NCBI GenBank assembly: GCA_038212375.1 | Contig: JBBQUO010000009.1 | Span: 1-25,488 of the forward strand | Direction of reading: 5' to 3' | Length of the DNA: 25,488 nucleotides | From: JBGTNQ01 sp038212375 | Lineage (GTDB): Bacteria > Patescibacteriota > Minisyncoccia > Phycocordibacterales > Zambryskibacteraceae | In this document: piece by piece, positions 12,728-20,915 of the stretch | Numbering within the stretch: the first letter of the stretch is position 1 | How the letters are laid out: each line of letters opens with the position of its first letter | The notes under the pieces: model-generated | What the model saw: the letters and a program-made list of their open reading frames with translations, nothing else | Databases searched by the model: none | Told to the model about the DNA's origin: nothing | Translations under genes and position numbers: made by a program

Positions 12728-13254
12728 TGAAAGAACAGGAAACTAAAAACCAGCAACCGACACGTTTTCCAATTCGGGTGCTAGGTGTTGATCCAGGATA
12801 TGAGCGTCTTGGTGTGGCTATTGTTGAGAAGGATGTGAAAGGAAAAGAAACCCTTCTTTTTTCTAACTGCATCCGAACAAGCAAAACACTTCCTCACCAT
12901 GAGCGCCTCTCAATCATTGCTCGAGAACTTGGAAATCTCGTAGAAATATATGTGCCGAACATTCTTGCAACCGAAACGCTTTTTTTTGAACATAACCAGA
13001 AAAGTGCAATGAAAGTTTCTGAAGCTCGTGGGGTTATCATTGTTTCTGGATCAATACGAGGACTAAAGATTTGCGAATACACACCACTACAAATCAAGGT
13101 GGCTACCACCGGAGACGGCCGGGCTGATAAAAAACAAATGATGCGAATGATTCCCCTATTGATACAGTTTCCTGATAGGAAAATGCTCGATGATGAGTAT
13201 GACGCAATCGCAATAGCCCTCACTTGCCTTGCATCAGAAAAGGTTTCGCGGTAA
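12727..13254 (+). CDS. ruvC: Holliday junction resolvase RuvC
   Basis: RuvC is the endonuclease that cuts Holliday junctions symmetrically, working with RuvA and RuvB. The four acidic catalytic residues can be placed: Asp in VLGVDPGYERLGVAI (about residue 22), Glu in ATETLFFEHNQKSA (about 83), and two Asp in MLDDEYDAIAIALT (about 155-162). The segment QIKVATTGDGRADKKQM is the usual DNA-contacting stretch. Length of 175 is normal, with an N-terminal polar extension of about 15 residues (MKEQETKNQQPTRFP). The start ATG overlaps the yebC stop. Downstream, 13255-13432 holds two weak hairpins (ACTCAC/GTGAGT at 13291-13311 and TCCCAC/GTGGGA at 13387-13402). Confidence 0.94.
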   Translation: MKEQETKNQQPTRFPIRVLGVDPGYERLGVAIVEKDVKGKETLLFSNCIRTSKTLPHHERLSIIARELGNLVEIYVPNILATETLFFEHNQKSAMKVSEARGVIIVSGSIRGLKICEYTPLQIKVATTGDGRADKKQMMRMIPLLIQFPDRKMLDDEYDAIAIALTCLASEKVSR

Positions 13255-13432
13255 TCTGCTTTTTCCTATCGACTATCGAGAGGAAGGGTTACTCACTACC
13301 TTCAGGTGAGTGCAATCCACAGGGTTACCTTTTTCCCCTTTTCAAACAAAACAGGATTTGGTACAAATATGAAATCCTAAAAGGAATCCCACGGTAGTGG
13401 GAATGTTACAAACTAATTTAACCTAGACGCAC

Positions 13433-13594
13433 ATGATTGATGATGAAATAAAAGACGAGGTTATGGGAGACGAGGCTGTTGATGACGAACTCGATCCAAA
13501 AAAAGTCAAAGAAGATGGAGATGTGAGTCTCGACGATCTTGCAGATGACGAACTTGATGTGGAGGATTCGTTTGACGACGTAGACGCACTCTAA
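13433..13594 (+). CDS. Small, very acidic protein, unknown function
   Basis: A 53-residue reading frame starts MIDDEIKDEVMGDEAVDDEL and continues through VSLDDLADDELDVEDSFDDV to DAL. More than 40 percent of residues are Asp or Glu, with only a few lysines near the middle (DPKKVKED). The frame shows strong coding-like composition, runs from an ATG 178 nt after ruvC to a stop immediately before a strong terminator, and has no shadow of a larger gene, which supports it as real. No Shine-Dalgarno is visible; TAACCT ends 8 nt upstream, a poor -10. I recognise no family. Small acidic proteins of this sort could be protein-interaction partners or DNA mimics, but that is speculation. Confidence 0.6.
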   Translation: MIDDEIKDEVMGDEAVDDELDPKKVKEDGDVSLDDLADDELDVEDSFDDVDAL

Positions 13595-13595
13595 T

Positions 13596-13625
13596 AAAAA
13601 ACCACTCGATATCGAGTGGTTTTTT
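13596..13625. terminator. Bidirectional intrinsic terminator
   Basis: AAAAAACCACTCGAT and ATCGAGTGGTTTTTT form a perfect 30-bp palindrome between the acidic protein gene and the convergent tyrS, whose stop begins at 13627. Poly-T is present for both directions. Confidence 0.9.
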
Positions 13626-13626
13626 A

Positions 13627-15006
13627 TTACTCTACGATTATTTTGATAAAACGATTTTTCCCTATACGGTAGGTAGCTGTCACCAATACGGTTGCCTCTG
13701 CTACATCAATCGTAGTGTTTGTTTCAATACTTTCAATAGCACCGGCAGCGACAAGTCTTCGGTAATCAGTATTGGAAGAGACGATATCATTCTCTCTTAA
13801 AATCGACAGGAGTGGGGTACCTTTTTCTACTGAAACACTTATTACATCATCTGGAATCCCGCCCTTTCGGAAAGTGTTTACAAATGCTTCTTCCGCCTTC
13901 AGTCCTTTTTCCTGTCCGTGGTAGATCTCAACAATTTCCCGTGCAAGACGCATTTTGATATCCCGGGGATTTTCTTTTCCCTTCTCGAGAGCTTTTTTGA
14001 TAAGAGCGATATCTTCAAGTGGTGTGTACGTGCAGAGCTTAAAATATCTTGGGATAAGAAGGTCTGGTATCGACATAATTTTCCCATACATATCTTCTGG
14101 CGCATCAGTAATTGCGACGTAGTTATTGAGACTTTTCGACATCTTCTCTTTTCCGTCGAGACCTTCGAGCAGCTCAAACGCAAGAACTGCTTGTTGAGAT
14201 TGCTTGTTGAGCTTCATAATATCGCGACCCATAAGCATGTTGAAGGTTTGATCTGTCCCCCCAACTTCAAGATCGCAAGACCCGTATATGTGTGCAAGAG
14301 CACTTGAATCTATTCCTTGAAGTACTGGGTACATCATTTCGTGCATATAGAGCTCTTCCCCTTTCTCTATACGATCTTGAAACATGTCTCGTCCGATGAG
14401 TCTTGCGTGCGTGATCGAGCGAAGAATAGAAAGTACATTGAGGAATGAGTAATTGTTGATCTTATTTTTTTGCATTCGGCTTTGGTTCCAGACAAAGGTT
14501 TTTGCGATAATATCGTTTGCGGGAAGTGGTGGTAGTGATATTTTTTCACCCTGAACATCTAGCTCTATCTTAATTCCTTCTGGGGTTGCGATATCGTTTA
14601 TTCCTACAAACCAATCTGAGTTCCTGGTCCAAGAAAAAACGGCTGGATCGAGTTTGAGAATCTTACCCACCTGATCAAGATAGGTTTTCATATTAGCTTC
14701 TATTTCTTGCTGATCAATCTCTGGTCTTACTTTACTTTTTCCAGTTGGATCTCCGATTTGAGCAGTAACGTCTCCTACAAGAAAAATGACTTTGCATCCG
14801 AGATCTTGAAACGTACGGAGTTTTCGAAAAACGACCGCATGACCGAGGTGGATATCAGGTCGAGTAGGGTCAACTCCAAATTTAATAACCACATTGTGTG
14901 GCTCTATTTCAAGCTTTTTTCGAAACTGTCCTTCTGGGTCAATAAAATCTCCAACCCCTCGGGTTAGAAGATCGATCGTTGACGGACCTATGTCGCGACT
15001 ATTCAT
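13627..15006 (-). CDS. tyrS: Tyrosyl-tRNA synthetase with an internal insertion
   Basis: This enzyme charges tRNA-Tyr. The class I HIGH motif is HLGH (about residue 50) within KFGVDPTRPDIHLGHAVVF and the KMSKS loop is KEKMSKSLNNY (about 289). GGTDQTFNMLMGRDIM marks the tyrosine pocket, and a C-terminal S4-like RNA-binding domain (LLSILRENDIVSSNTDYRRL) closes the protein. The ATG at 15006 is preferred over 15033 because TACATT (15013-15018) ends 6 nt before it, giving 459 residues starting MNSRDIGPSTIDLL. Between NSDWF and SFLNVLSILRS lie about 50 residues (134-187, including KIELDVQGEKISLPPLP) that I do not expect from the E. coli or Bacillus enzymes, where the two motifs are almost adjacent. 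The gene is divergent from the PBP gene. Confidence 0.95.
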   Translation of the reverse strand: MNSRDIGPSTIDLLTRGVGDFIDPEGQFRKKLEIEPHNVVIKFGVDPTRPDIHLGHAVVFRKLRTFQDLGCKVIFLVGDVTAQIGDPTGKSKVRPEIDQQEIEANMKTYLDQVGKILKLDPAVFSWTRNSDWFVGINDIATPEGIKIELDVQGEKISLPPLPANDIIAKTFVWNQSRMQKNKINNYSFLNVLSILRSITHARLIGRDMFQDRIEKGEELYMHEMMYPVLQGIDSSALAHIYGSCDLEVGGTDQTFNMLMGRDIMKLNKQSQQAVLAFELLEGLDGKEKMSKSLNNYVAITDAPEDMYGKIMSIPDLLIPRYFKLCTYTPLEDIALIKKALEKGKENPRDIKMRLAREIVEIYHGQEKGLKAEEAFVNTFRKGGIPDDVISVSVEKGTPLLSILRENDIVSSNTDYRRLVAAGAIESIETNTTIDVAEATVLVTATYRIGKNRFIKIIVE

Positions 15007-15012
15007 ACGTTC

Positions 15013-15018
15013 AATGTA
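15013..15018 (-). promoter_or_regulatory. -10 element of tyrS, leaderless type
   Basis: On the minus strand TACATT matches the consensus at four of six positions and ends 6 nt before the ATG at 15006. It lies inside the alternative longer reading (start 15033), which it argues against. Confidence 0.4.
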
Positions 15019-15101
15019 CCATATTTGACTCATTTCTGAACAGAAAAAAAATTTCGTATCGTGGTACGATAGAGCTACTTGAGTCCATAAAAAGATTTTG
15101 T

Positions 15102-17621
15102 ATGCGCTCTAAAAACATCATTTCTCGAATATCGAAGCGTCAGATAAAGAACTATTCCATTCTTTTTTTAGCGGGAATGATCTTTGTGGCGGGAGTTCTG
15201 TTGGTATGGGCGGTAAGTCTAAAGATTCCAACACTTGAATCGTTTTCCCAAAGACAAGTAGTAGAGTCAACAAAAATTTATGACAGAACAGGCACTGTAC
15301 TTCTCTATGATGTAAACCAGAACGTAAAAAGAACCGTAGTTCCCTACGATCAAATATCTCAGAATGTAAAAAATGCAACGATTGCTATTGAGGACAGAAG
15401 TTTTTATTCTCACGGTGGAGTGGACTTCACCTCACTCTTTCGAGCTCTTATTGCAAATATTGAAACTCTTCGTTTTAGTCAGGGTGGATCAACAATTACT
15501 CAGCAGGTGGTAAAGAACTCTCTTCTTACAAATGAAAAGAGTATTTCTCGTAAACTCAAAGAGTGGGTCCTTGCAATAAAACTTGAAAAAATTTTAACTA
15601 AGGATGAAATCCTCAATCTGTATTTAAATGAAGTGGCGTATGGCGGTGCCATTTATGGAGTTGAGGAAGCGAGTCAAGCTTTTTTTGGTATTCATGCAAG
15701 TGAACTTACAGTAAACCAAGCTGCGTATCTTGGAGCACTTGTACAAGCTCCCTCTTACTATTCCCCGTATGGACCAAACAGAGACAAACTTGAGAGTAGA
15801 AAAAATTTAGTTCTTGATGAGATGTATAAAAATGGATATATAAAACAAGACGAGCATGATAATGCAAAAAAAGAAAAAATTACATTTAAACAACTCGAAT
15901 CTAAAGGAATAAAGGCTCCTCATTTTGTGTTTTACACCATAAGTAAACTCCAAGAGATGTATGGAGATGACATGGTTCAAACAGGAGGTCTTAAGGTGAC
16001 CACAACTCTCGACTGGAACATTGAGCAGGCGGGAGAAAAGATTGCGGATAAATATGCTGCGTCAAATAAAGTAAACTTTAATGCAACTAACGATGCATTT
16101 GTTGCGCTTGATCCAAAAACAGGACAAGTTCTCGCAATGATCGGATCACACAATTACTTTGCGAAAGATATCGATGGAAATTTTAATATCGCAACCGCCC
16201 ACAGACAGCCCGGTTCTACGTTCAAACCATTCGTATACGCAGCCGCTTTCAACAAAGGATACACTCCAAACACTGTTCTCTTTGACGTCCCCACTCAATT
16301 TTCTACAAATTGTGATGTAAGTAATATGACAAGTACAAATGGCTGCTATTCACCGGGAAACTATGATGGACAGTTTCGTGGTCCAATGACCCTCCGTAAC
16401 GCACTCGCTCAATCTATCAATGTTCCCTCGGTTGAAACCCTGTATCTTGCAGGCATAAATAACTCTATTACCCTTGCAAAACAGATGGGTATTCAAAGTC
16501 TCGGTGATGCAAATCAATACGGATTAACCCTTGTACTTGGTGGTGGAGAAGTTTCTCTTCTTGATATGACTAGTAGTTATGGGGTATTTGCAGACGAAGG
16601 GACAAGACATGAATACACAACAATATTAAAAGTGGAGGATAAACAAGGCAATACACTACAAGAATTTAAAAACAGTGAAAAAACCATCCTCCCAAAGAAC
16701 ACCGCTCTTACTATTTCAGATATTCTTTCCGATAACGAAGCTCGTACCCCAGCATATGGAGCTAATTCAGTACTTCGATTTACTGATCGATCAGTTGCAG
16801 TAAAAACTGGTACCACAAATGATTATAAAGATGCTTGGATTATTGGATACACACCGTCAGTAGTACTCGGAGCATGGGCTGGAAACAACAATAACACTCC
16901 AATGAGTAAAAAGGTTGCGGGACTTATTGTTGCACCTATGTGGAGAGAATTTATGGACGCGATTGTAAGCACCTTACCAGCTGAGCAATTTGAAAAACCT
17001 CAAATCGACGATTCATTTGATTTAAAGCCAGTTCTTCGAGGTAAATGGCAAGGGGGTGAATCTCACCTTGTTGATAGTGTTTCAGGTGGATCAGCTACAG
17101 AATACACTCCAAACGACAGTAAAGTTGAACTTCTTTCTGGAGGAATACACTCGATATTATATTGGTTAAATAAAGATGACCCGAGGGGACCAAGACCACA
17201 AAATCCTAATCAAGATCCTCAATATTCATACTGGGAATATGCTTTGACTCGTTGGTTAAATGAAAAAGGTATTGTACAGCCAACCGACCCAACACTTCCT
17301 CAGAGCATCGATACTACTCATACAATAGATTCACAACCAAAGGTTAGTGTTCTCTCTCCTAATGAGGGATTAGAGCTTTCTGGAGGTACTCCAATAACAG
17401 TTACAACAAGTTATGTAGGTAAATTTCCCCAAAAAGAAAATAATTTTTATATAAATGGAAATTTTGTAGGTAAATCTATAACACCTCCTTTTTCATTTAC
17501 TTTTATTCCTAACGATTTTTCTTTTATTACTGAAAACAACACCCTTACCGTAAAAGCAGTCGATACATCACTTCAAAATTCTCAGATGGACGTCCATTTT
17601 ATAATTACCGCAAGTCAATAA
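15102..17621 (+). CDS. Class A penicillin-binding protein (bifunctional glycosyltransferase/transpeptidase) with C-terminal Ig-like domain
   Basis: This is a membrane-anchored enzyme that polymerises glycan strands and cross-links peptides outside the membrane. From the ATG at 15102 it has 839 residues. Order: short basic tail, membrane helix near 20-40 (ILFLAGMIFVAGVLLVWAV), GT51 domain with AIEDRSFYSHGG (catalytic Glu near 97), GGSTITQQ and KDEILNLYLNEVAYG, then transpeptidase with the serine motif STFK (Ser near 372), SIN (near 437) and KTGTT (near 568). A Pro/Asp-rich linker with a Trp/Tyr-rich segment follows, then about 90 residues (PKVSVLSPNEGLELSGGTP onward) with an Ig-like beta pattern. 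The open frame extends upstream to 14979, over tyrS, and was not used. Its last 17 nt overlap the convergent dciA-like gene. Confidence 0.95.
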   Translation: MRSKNIISRISKRQIKNYSILFLAGMIFVAGVLLVWAVSLKIPTLESFSQRQVVESTKIYDRTGTVLLYDVNQNVKRTVVPYDQISQNVKNATIAIEDRSFYSHGGVDFTSLFRALIANIETLRFSQGGSTITQQVVKNSLLTNEKSISRKLKEWVLAIKLEKILTKDEILNLYLNEVAYGGAIYGVEEASQAFFGIHASELTVNQAAYLGALVQAPSYYSPYGPNRDKLESRKNLVLDEMYKNGYIKQDEHDNAKKEKITFKQLESKGIKAPHFVFYTISKLQEMYGDDMVQTGGLKVTTTLDWNIEQAGEKIADKYAASNKVNFNATNDAFVALDPKTGQVLAMIGSHNYFAKDIDGNFNIATAHRQPGSTFKPFVYAAAFNKGYTPNTVLFDVPTQFSTNCDVSNMTSTNGCYSPGNYDGQFRGPMTLRNALAQSINVPSVETLYLAGINNSITLAKQMGIQSLGDANQYGLTLVLGGGEVSLLDMTSSYGVFADEGTRHEYTTILKVEDKQGNTLQEFKNSEKTILPKNTALTISDILSDNEARTPAYGANSVLRFTDRSVAVKTGTTNDYKDAWIIGYTPSVVLGAWAGNNNNTPMSKKVAGLIVAPMWREFMDAIVSTLPAEQFEKPQIDDSFDLKPVLRGKWQGGESHLVDSVSGGSATEYTPNDSKVELLSGGIHSILYWLNKDDPRGPRPQNPNQDPQYSYWEYALTRWLNEKGIVQPTDPTLPQSIDTTHTIDSQPKVSVLSPNEGLELSGGTPITVTTSYVGKFPQKENNFYINGNFVGKSITPPFSFTFIPNDFSFITENNTLTVKAVDTSLQNSQMDVHFIITASQ

Positions 17622-17862
17622 TATCAACACCTCGATCTTTGTATTGTTTTAGGAGACTCTTTTTATTCATGATGAGTTCTGTTTTCTGAAGTGGAGATGT
17701 ATCAATATAGATAATTCCTTTCCTTATTGAAATACAGTCGAAAGAAACTGAAAAGTAACAAGTATTTTCTATAACTTCTTGGATAATTTTTTTTTCTTCT
17801 TTTTTGTCTCCAAGGAGAACTTGAAACTTTTTTAAGTACGAAGATAATCCATTAATATCCAT
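17605..17862 (-). CDS. DciA/DUF721-like protein, possible helicase loader
   Basis: The 85-residue protein reads MDINGLSSYLKKFQVLLG, then KKIIQEVIENTCYFSVSFD, then ISIRKGIIYIDTSPLQKTEL and MNKKSLLKQYKDRGVDIIDL. The plan is a helical start, beta strands, and a helix with a K-T-E-L-x-x-x-K-x-x-L-L pattern, which matches the short DUF721 (DciA) proteins as I know them. DciA is the ancestral bacterial loader of the replicative helicase DnaB. Position directly after dnaN (7 nt) and in the dnaA-dnaN unit strongly favours a replication role. Sequence similarity alone is weak, so the call rests on pattern plus context. The 3' end overlaps the convergent PBP gene by 17 nt. Confidence 0.55.
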   Translation of the reverse strand: MDINGLSSYLKKFQVLLGDKKEEKKIIQEVIENTCYFSVSFDCISIRKGIIYIDTSPLQKTELIMNKKSLLKQYKDRGVDIIDLR

Positions 17863-17869
17863 AGAAATA

Positions 17870-18973
17870 CTATTTATTCATCGGCATCACAAGGTACATA
17901 AAAGTTTGATCAGATACTCCTCGGATAATAAGAGGTCTTCCGAGACCTTGAAACGCGAGAGTAATACTGTCAGCTGGAATTGACTGAAAACAATCAACAA
18001 TGTATTTGTAATTAAAACTTATCGTAAGATCCTCTCCTTTTATAATTACTTCAAGATTATTATGGTTTTCACCTAGATCATTGTTTTTTGTAGTAATCTC
18101 AAAAAGTTTTTCTCCTGGGACCATTTTCATTATTACTTGATTGAAAGTGTCTGAAAATACATTTGCAAGTTTAAGAGATTGAATAAAATCCTGCTTCAAA
18201 AGGGTAATTTCTGTTTTTGGATCTTTAGGAATGATTTGTTTATAGTCGGGAAAGTTTCCGTCAATAATACGAGAAACTAAATACACTCCATCCCAAGACA
18301 ATGCTATTTGATTACTATTTACAACAACCTCAACAGTATTTTTTACACCATCAAGAGTTCTTATAATTTCAGAAACATTTTTAAATGGAATAAGAATACT
18401 TCCAAAACTCTTTAAACCTTTTATTCGAACTTTTTTTTCTGCGAGCCTAAATGAATCCGTTGCAACAAAAACAAGAGATTCCTCCCCGTCATGATAAATA
18501 TACACACTAGAAAGCTCTGGTTTCATACTGGTAATTGCAGCGCTGTACCAAACAGACCTAAGTCCGGCAATAAATTCTTCGGGCTTTATCTCAACTGAAG
18601 AACCGTCAACAATTTTTGGTATAATCGGAAAATCATCGTTATTTTGACTCTTAATAGTGGTGTTTGTATGTTCCGTTTTAAGTATGATGTTTGACTCAAC
18701 AACTTCAATAAGAACTTTTTCACTTCGGGGAATATTAGATAGAAATTGAAGGAGTAATGACCCAGGAATTGCTACAGTACCTGGCTCAATAACTTTCACA
18801 GGGATACTGATTTCAATACCAATATCCAGGTTTGTTGCTTTTAGTGTAAGTTTCGAATCTTTTGCTTCAAACGAAATACAAGAAAGTATTGGAAGGGTTA
18901 AATTCTTTCCCGTGACCTTTTCTGTTTTTTGTACAGCTTCTAGAAGTTTTTCTTTAATGCACTCTATCTTCAT
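17870..18973 (-). CDS. dnaN: DNA polymerase III beta subunit (sliding clamp)
   Basis: DnaN forms the dimeric ring that tethers DNA polymerase to DNA. The 367-residue protein has the usual three repeated domains: domain 1 from MKIECIKEKLLEAVQKTEKV with LPILSCISFEAKDSKLTLKA, domain 2 around RSVWYSAAITSMKPELSSVYIYH and FVATDSFRLAEKKV, and domain 3 with NGNFPDYKQIIP-type IIDGNFPDYKQIIPKDPKTE and FNYKYIVDCFQSI, ending YLVMPMNK (the conserved MPM[RK] tail that lines the partner-binding cleft). Length is normal. It lies 222 nt after dnaA in the classical order and is followed by the dciA-like gene. Confidence 0.97.
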   Translation of the reverse strand: MKIECIKEKLLEAVQKTEKVTGKNLTLPILSCISFEAKDSKLTLKATNLDIGIEISIPVKVIEPGTVAIPGSLLLQFLSNIPRSEKVLIEVVESNIILKTEHTNTTIKSQNNDDFPIIPKIVDGSSVEIKPEEFIAGLRSVWYSAAITSMKPELSSVYIYHDGEESLVFVATDSFRLAEKKVRIKGLKSFGSILIPFKNVSEIIRTLDGVKNTVEVVVNSNQIALSWDGVYLVSRIIDGNFPDYKQIIPKDPKTEITLLKQDFIQSLKLANVFSDTFNQVIMKMVPGEKLFEITTKNNDLGENHNNLEVIIKGEDLTISFNYKYIVDCFQSIPADSITLAFQGLGRPLIIRGVSDQTFMYLVMPMNK

Positions 18974-19019
18974 ATAGGTATACTTTATCTTATTAAATAC
19001 TTATTGTTATTACTAAGGG

Positions 19020-19202
19020 TGTTGATACTGGTGAAAACTCTATTATATGTTTCCTTGTAAGGATATTTTAGGATACTGAAACTGTTTTATGTGGGGAAAA
19101 CATTTTACAATATGGGGGTTTCTTTTTTTTAATGAAATCTTTTCCCCACCCCGGTCTCTTTATCCAAACTTACACACAGTCAATCCACAACCTTTTTACA
19201 CA
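19020..19202. promoter_or_regulatory. dnaA-dnaN spacer with DnaA-box-like 9-mers and an inverted repeat, possible oriC part
   Basis: Close to the dnaA stop are four 9-mers in one orientation resembling TTATCCACA: TTATCCAAA (19160-19168), TTACACACA (19170-19178), CAATCCACA (19181-19189) and TTTTACACA (19194-19202), spaced about 10-13 bp, one helical turn. TGTTGATAC at 19020-19028 is a further variant on the other strand. Between them GTGGGGAAAA (19091-19100) and TTTTCCCCAC (19140-19149) form a 10-bp perfect inverted repeat 39 nt apart, enclosing an eight-T run. Box matches are imperfect, so DnaA binding is inferred. Confidence 0.45.
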
Positions 19203-20545
19203 ATCATTGTACGAAGCTCGTTAATCTCACGAAGAAGTCCAGCGTCGACCTTAATTTCATTTTTAATCTTTTCACACGAGTGAATAACAGTTGTGTGATC
19301 TCTGCCTCCAAGTTTTTGTCCAATAGAAGGGTACGAGATATTGAAATCTTCTCGCAAAATATACATTGCGACTTGTCGCGGCTTTATAATTTCCTTTCTT
19401 CGAGTTTTTTCATACACACTTTCCTCATCAATTCGATAATAATCTGCAACCAATTTTACAATTTCTTTAATAGAAATTACTTTTTTTGGTTTTGCATTTA
19501 TTTTAATAAAATTTCGTATCTCACTGAGAGATAGTTCCCTCCCCTTCAGTTGTATTTGCATAACAACTGAGTTGAGAGCTCCCTCGAGGTCTCTTATATT
19601 TCCAACAATAGTGCTTGCCATATAGTCCACAACCTCGTCACTAAGATGTATATTGTGGGCAATAGACTTTGCTTTGATGATTGCGGCCCTTGATTCGTGA
19701 TCTGGTGGAGGAATATCAACTGTCATTCCAGCCCCAAAACGAGACTTCAGACGGTCTTCAATACTTGGAATGAGGTTTGGGTGCTTATCAGAAGAAAGAA
19801 TTATCTGCTTGTTGTTTTCGTAGAGGGAGTTAAACAAGTGAAAGAGTTCTTCCTGAGTCTTTTCTTTTTGAGAGAGAAACTGAATATCATCCATAATCAG
19901 CACATCGTATTTTCGGTATTTCTCCTTCACCTGGTCTATTTTCCCCGTTTGAATAGCTCCAACAATATCTGAGGCAAAGCGTTCAGAGGTTACATAAATA
20001 ACTTTTTTGCCACCACTATTTTTTATGTGGTTCCCTATTGCTTGGATAAGATGAGTTTTTCCATGACCAGTATTTCCATAGATAAAGAGCGGATTGTAGA
20101 CAATACCAGGCTTTTTTACGATTGCTTGAGAAGCCGCGTGAGCCAGTTCATTATATGTTCCCACCACAAATGTCTCGAATGTGTAACGAGGATTTAGGTT
20201 GTCGTCCTTGTTTATGTAGTAATCGTTGAGCGGAAGCTCGTTTGTAGGCATTGGAATACCCTGATCAGAGATCTTTTCACGATCGCGTGGTCTACCGTCA
20301 TCTTTTGAGACTATATATTCGATCGAGTGAATATAAGGAACCTTGTTTCTGATGTGTTTGAGTATAGGTCCGTGATATTTATTGAGAAGCCACTCTTTTA
20401 CAAATGCATTTGGTACATTGAGATACAATGCACCTTCCTCCTGCTTTACAATATGGGTATCTTTGAACCATGTGTGGAAGCTCGCCTTCGAAACAGACAG
20501 CTCCATTTCTACAAGCACACCATCCCATAATTGTTTGAGGTCCAT
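19196..20545 (-). CDS. dnaA: Chromosomal replication initiator DnaA
   Basis: DnaA binds origin boxes, melts DNA and recruits the helicase. The 449-residue protein has domain I (LWDGVLVEMELSVSKASFH, FHTWFKDTHIV), a short domain II, and an AAA+ domain III starting LNPRYTFETFVVGTYNELAH with Walker A FIYGNTGHGKTHLIQAIG (about 155-172), Walker B VLIMDDIQFL (about 215-224), and RLKSRFGAGMTVDIPPPD. Domain IV contains the DNA-binding signature LGGRDHTTVIHSCEKI (about 410-425). Length is typical. On the minus strand it leads dnaN and the dciA-like gene. The start at 20545 gives the expected domain I. No Shine-Dalgarno is seen; a possible promoter lies near 20580-20607. Confidence 0.98.
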   Translation of the reverse strand: MDLKQLWDGVLVEMELSVSKASFHTWFKDTHIVKQEEGALYLNVPNAFVKEWLLNKYHGPILKHIRNKVPYIHSIEYIVSKDDGRPRDREKISDQGIPMPTNELPLNDYYINKDDNLNPRYTFETFVVGTYNELAHAASQAIVKKPGIVYNPLFIYGNTGHGKTHLIQAIGNHIKNSGGKKVIYVTSERFASDIVGAIQTGKIDQVKEKYRKYDVLIMDDIQFLSQKEKTQEELFHLFNSLYENNKQIILSSDKHPNLIPSIEDRLKSRFGAGMTVDIPPPDHESRAAIIKAKSIAHNIHLSDEVVDYMASTIVGNIRDLEGALNSVVMQIQLKGRELSLSEIRNFIKINAKPKKVISIKEIVKLVADYYRIDEESVYEKTRRKEIIKPRQVAMYILREDFNISYPSIGQKLGGRDHTTVIHSCEKIKNEIKVDAGLLREINELRTMIV

Positions 20546-20579
20546 AAGTTGTTAGTAGAAAATGAGTAATGTACAAAGA

Positions 20580-20648
20580 AGTATATAACGCAGAAGAAAA
20601 TTAAGAACTTGCGACAAAAACTCATTTGTGTTGATAAGGTGTTGATAG
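20580..20648. promoter_or_regulatory. dnaA-rpmH spacer with tandem DnaA-box-like sites, candidate oriC and dnaA promoter
   Basis: TGTTGATAA (20629-20637) and TGTTGATAG (20640-20648) are tandem copies 11 bp apart; TTATCAACA is a known variant of the DnaA box. On the minus strand they lie just upstream of a possible dnaA promoter, TTCTTA (20602-20607) and TATACT (20580-20585) spaced by 16 nt, which would allow autoregulation. The dnaA-rpmH gap is a classical oriC position. The rest of the spacer, 20649-20741, shows nothing clear. Confidence 0.45.
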
Positions 20649-20741
20649 TGAGGGGGTAAGAAAAACAAGAACATGGAGAATACTTGAAAACAAACACCCT
20701 GGAAGAAAATGCCCAAGAATAGGAGCTCTTTTGCTGACGGG

Positions 20742-20770
20742 TTGTAAATTATGAGTCGTTTGTGTATTAT
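20742..20770 (+). promoter_or_regulatory. Promoter of rpmH-rnpA, leaderless type
   Basis: TTGTAA (20742-20747) and TATTAT (20765-20770) are separated by 17 nt. The -10 ends 8 nt before the rpmH ATG at 20779, so transcription should begin at or one base before the start codon. Confidence 0.6.
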
Positions 20771-20778
20771 GTCTTTCT

Positions 20779-20913
20779 ATGTCACAAACATACCAACCTA
20801 AAAAAAGAAAGCGCTCTCGCGCTCACGGCTTCCTCAAAAGGTCAGCTACCCCAGGAGGAAAGAAGACAATTAAGCGACGACGTAACAAAGGTCGAGCAAA
20901 GCTCAGTGTATAG
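20779..20913 (+). CDS. rpmH: 50S ribosomal protein L34
   Basis: The 44-residue, strongly basic protein reads MSQTYQPKKRKRSRAHGFLK and ends KRRRNKGRAKLSV. The pattern Y-Q-P-K-[KR]-x-[KR]-x-R-x-H-G-F-x-x-R and the GR.KL.[VA] ending are diagnostic of L34 of the large ribosomal subunit. It is too short for many ORF callers. It starts the usual rpmH-rnpA-yidC block next to dnaA. The stop is 2 nt before rnpA. Confidence 0.95.
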   Translation: MSQTYQPKKRKRSRAHGFLKRSATPGGKKTIKRRRNKGRAKLSV

Positions 20914-20915
20914 CT

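Noticed and set aside
14979..15101. Upstream start for the PBP
   Set aside because: The added residues overlap tyrS, lack family similarity and push the membrane helix away from the N-terminus; the ATG at 15102 fits better.
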